Positions 62,322 through 64,000 of a DNA stretch of 64,000 nt are shown piece by piece. The notes under the pieces are model-generated. The model worked only from the letters and a program-made list of their open reading frames with translations, had not been told where the DNA came from and searched no databases. The position numbers and the translations under genes were made by a program. Within the stretch, counting starts at the first letter, position 1. Every line of letters starts with the position of its first letter. This DNA is from Strigamia acuminata (taxonomy: Eukaryota; Arthropoda; Chilopoda; Geophilomorpha; Linotaeniidae): assembly GCA_949358305.1 (NCBI GenBank), contig OX442314.1, forward strand, positions 27,141,118 to 27,205,117. Reading direction: 5' to 3'.

Positions 62322-62455
62322 TATTATGCACAATAATATAACTTTATATTATTGTTATGCACAATAATATAACTTTATATTATTGTTATGCACAATAATA
62401 TAACTTTATATTATTGTTATGCACAATAATATAACTTTATATTATTGTTGTAAAA
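62322..62455. repeat. 31-bp palindromic tandem repeat
   Basis: About four near-identical copies of a unit that reads CAATAATATA-act-TTATATTATTG, so each unit is itself an inverted repeat. Confidence 0.9.
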
Positions 62456-64000
62456 AATCATGAGAAGAATCGGTCACTGGTTCTTGGAGATGTGACAATT
62501 TGGATTAAATAATTAGTTCATGTCTTGGACTGTGTCCCGGGTATCCACTTTCTGTTTCTCATCTTGGATTAGTGTAATCCAAGATATAGTCCTAGGTATT
62601 CACTTCGGTGTCAGAGGATTGGAGGGCTTCATGAAGCCCATGTTCCTATTGAAACATTGATAAAATACCTTAATCCAACCAAGAGTATACTATATTTCCT
62701 GGCAACGGGAAGTAAGGGAGATTATTCTGGTTTTTGGTTTCTTGTTGCTTATCACTTGAAACCGTTGTATTATTCTGGTACGAATAGATACAACCCCCGT
62801 CAATTGAACATGAAGGTCTCAATACTAATGTTTGAGTCAAAACCGTGCTGAGCGACGAGTATCTTCATGCATGGATCACTGGTCATGTATGATACGAAAG
62901 TATTTAGTAACCGTGAGTAGCACCGTGTGTGTTTGTTTGACTTGTTCCATCGCGGATGGTGGCAAAACAGTCTACTTATTAGTAGTATTATGTGTGGCTA
63001 TACTGCTGTGTGGGGCCATGTTTAAATACCGTCCCGCATGGTGAGGTGATGCATTACACGACCAAGAACACGCGATACCGACCAGGACTCGAGAACGCAG
63101 CCAAACCAACCCTGAGGACAACTGTACTTCCGGATAACAAGGAAGTTATCTCGTTTCCGGACCGAGGATCAGCATAACAGTAATGATATTATTTTAGGGC
63201 AATTTGATGATTAACTGGCCACATGTCGGCATTAAATATTATTTAGTACTCCGTATTTTATTTGTATTGGCCGTAATAATTATTGAGATAATTATATCCG
63301 GACCCAATAAAGTGTCTTGTATTGAGAACCATGTTGTTTTGTATTTATCTCTAACTCCGTTCACTTGACACATTTTATCCCCGGTACTAACATTTGGTAT
63401 GAATAAAGGTCGTCGCCGTCACACAGTATATAAATGACACCTGATTTTGGTTTCGCCAATAAAAATTCAATCTGAATTCATCATCTCAAAGAAATGAGTC
63501 GAAAAAATCCTGGATGGATGGATAATTATTTGGCCTACTGTATATTGGGCATCTAATATACCAAAAATGTCCCAACTTAGAGTACCACTCGATCGATGTA
63601 ATAAATAAGATCTGAAACTTTCTCCAATAGTTCATTAAAATAAACTCAAAGTGTGTTCGGAGAAAGAAATATCTGCTTGAATCGAAGCTGATAGTGAGTG
63701 GTGGGGTAGTTTGTCTCGCCTACTTCTCGCGATAATTGGTATTTGAACCCCTGGAGAGGGAAGAGATGGATAGAGAAATTGGATTTGGCAGGGAAGCCGT
63801 GTGTTTGCTTCAGTTCCCTCTACACCTTCCTGCACCTGTGTGCCAATTAAGAGCGCAGCTAACATGTCACTACTTTTGCCCATAGCTCTTCTTAATCAAT
63901 CAACTTTCAAACTTATCCACCATTTTACTCAATATAAAGGGGGGAAAAGGTTTACTGCGATTGAAAACATACACCGGTTGAAATCAATCGATGTGTGTGC
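62456..64000. other. Unassigned region at the right edge
   Basis: A small plus-strand ORF near 62832-63044 ends with a hydrophobic stretch (VYLLVVLCVAILLCGAMF) but lacks a convincing start or context. Nothing else is supported. Confidence 0.35.

Noticed and set aside
62832-63044. Short ORF with hydrophobic tail
   Set aside because: No supported start, no flanking gene structure and no recognised family; too little evidence to call a gene.

Overview
The window is animal nuclear DNA, most likely from an arthropod. It has an intron-bearing cytochrome P450 gene of the CYP2-clan type, BEL/Pao, Ty3/gypsy and Ty1/copia LTR retrotransposons, a CR1/Jockey-like non-LTR remnant and many short inverted-repeat elements. 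Species cannot be fixed from the sequence; a crustacean is possible but is only a guess. There is no operon structure, rRNA, tRNA or CRISPR. About two thirds of the window is mobile DNA.

Layout. 1-1819 is the 3' part of a BEL/Pao pol gene, followed by its polypurine tract and LTR start. 1.9-5.7 kb holds a palindromic repeat, a foldback element, a reverse-transcriptase tail fragment and several tandem repeats. 5728-19228 is a complete 13.5-kb gypsy element on the minus strand (called gypsy-1): two 1019-bp LTRs that look identical, a 4-bp target duplication AAGT, tRNA-Pro-type primer site, gag, pol and a large third ORF that does not look like an envelope gene. 19.2-28.7 kb is bounded by hAT-like ends and contains a degenerate copia element on the plus strand (copia-2, 20174-27082, target duplication CATGA). 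Its reverse transcriptase is split by a foldback/tandem-repeat insertion. Next to it is a kilobase packed with hairpins (27.1-28.3 kb).

30.8-36.8 kb is the one clear host gene, a P450 on the minus strand whose introns carry several MITEs. A lone duplicated first exon lies downstream at 30.2-30.4 kb. 37463-54930 is a second copia element (copia-1, minus strand, target duplication GCGCC), itself split by a 12.8-kb gypsy element on the plus strand (gypsy-2, 41043-53818, target duplication CCTT). 55-64 kb is AT-rich, with a copia gag fragment, a Tigger-like MITE, another MITE of the P450-intron family and a palindromic 31-bp satellite.

How parts work together. In both gypsy elements pol lies in the -1 frame relative to gag. 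In both, the end of gag has the in-frame heptamer A AAA AAC with a stem-loop 6-9 nt downstream, so Gag-Pol is probably made by -1 frameshifting. Both carry a third ORF whose N- and C-terminal domains match each other, with a Pro/Ser/Arg-rich middle and a predicted small acidic first exon joined across a phase-0 intron. The gypsy-2 LTR carries five consecutive hairpins with one constant loop and five different, internally complementary stems. The same loop in reverse complement recurs in the 27.5-kb hairpin array. The shared third ORF and the constant-loop hairpin arrays are the most novel signals here.
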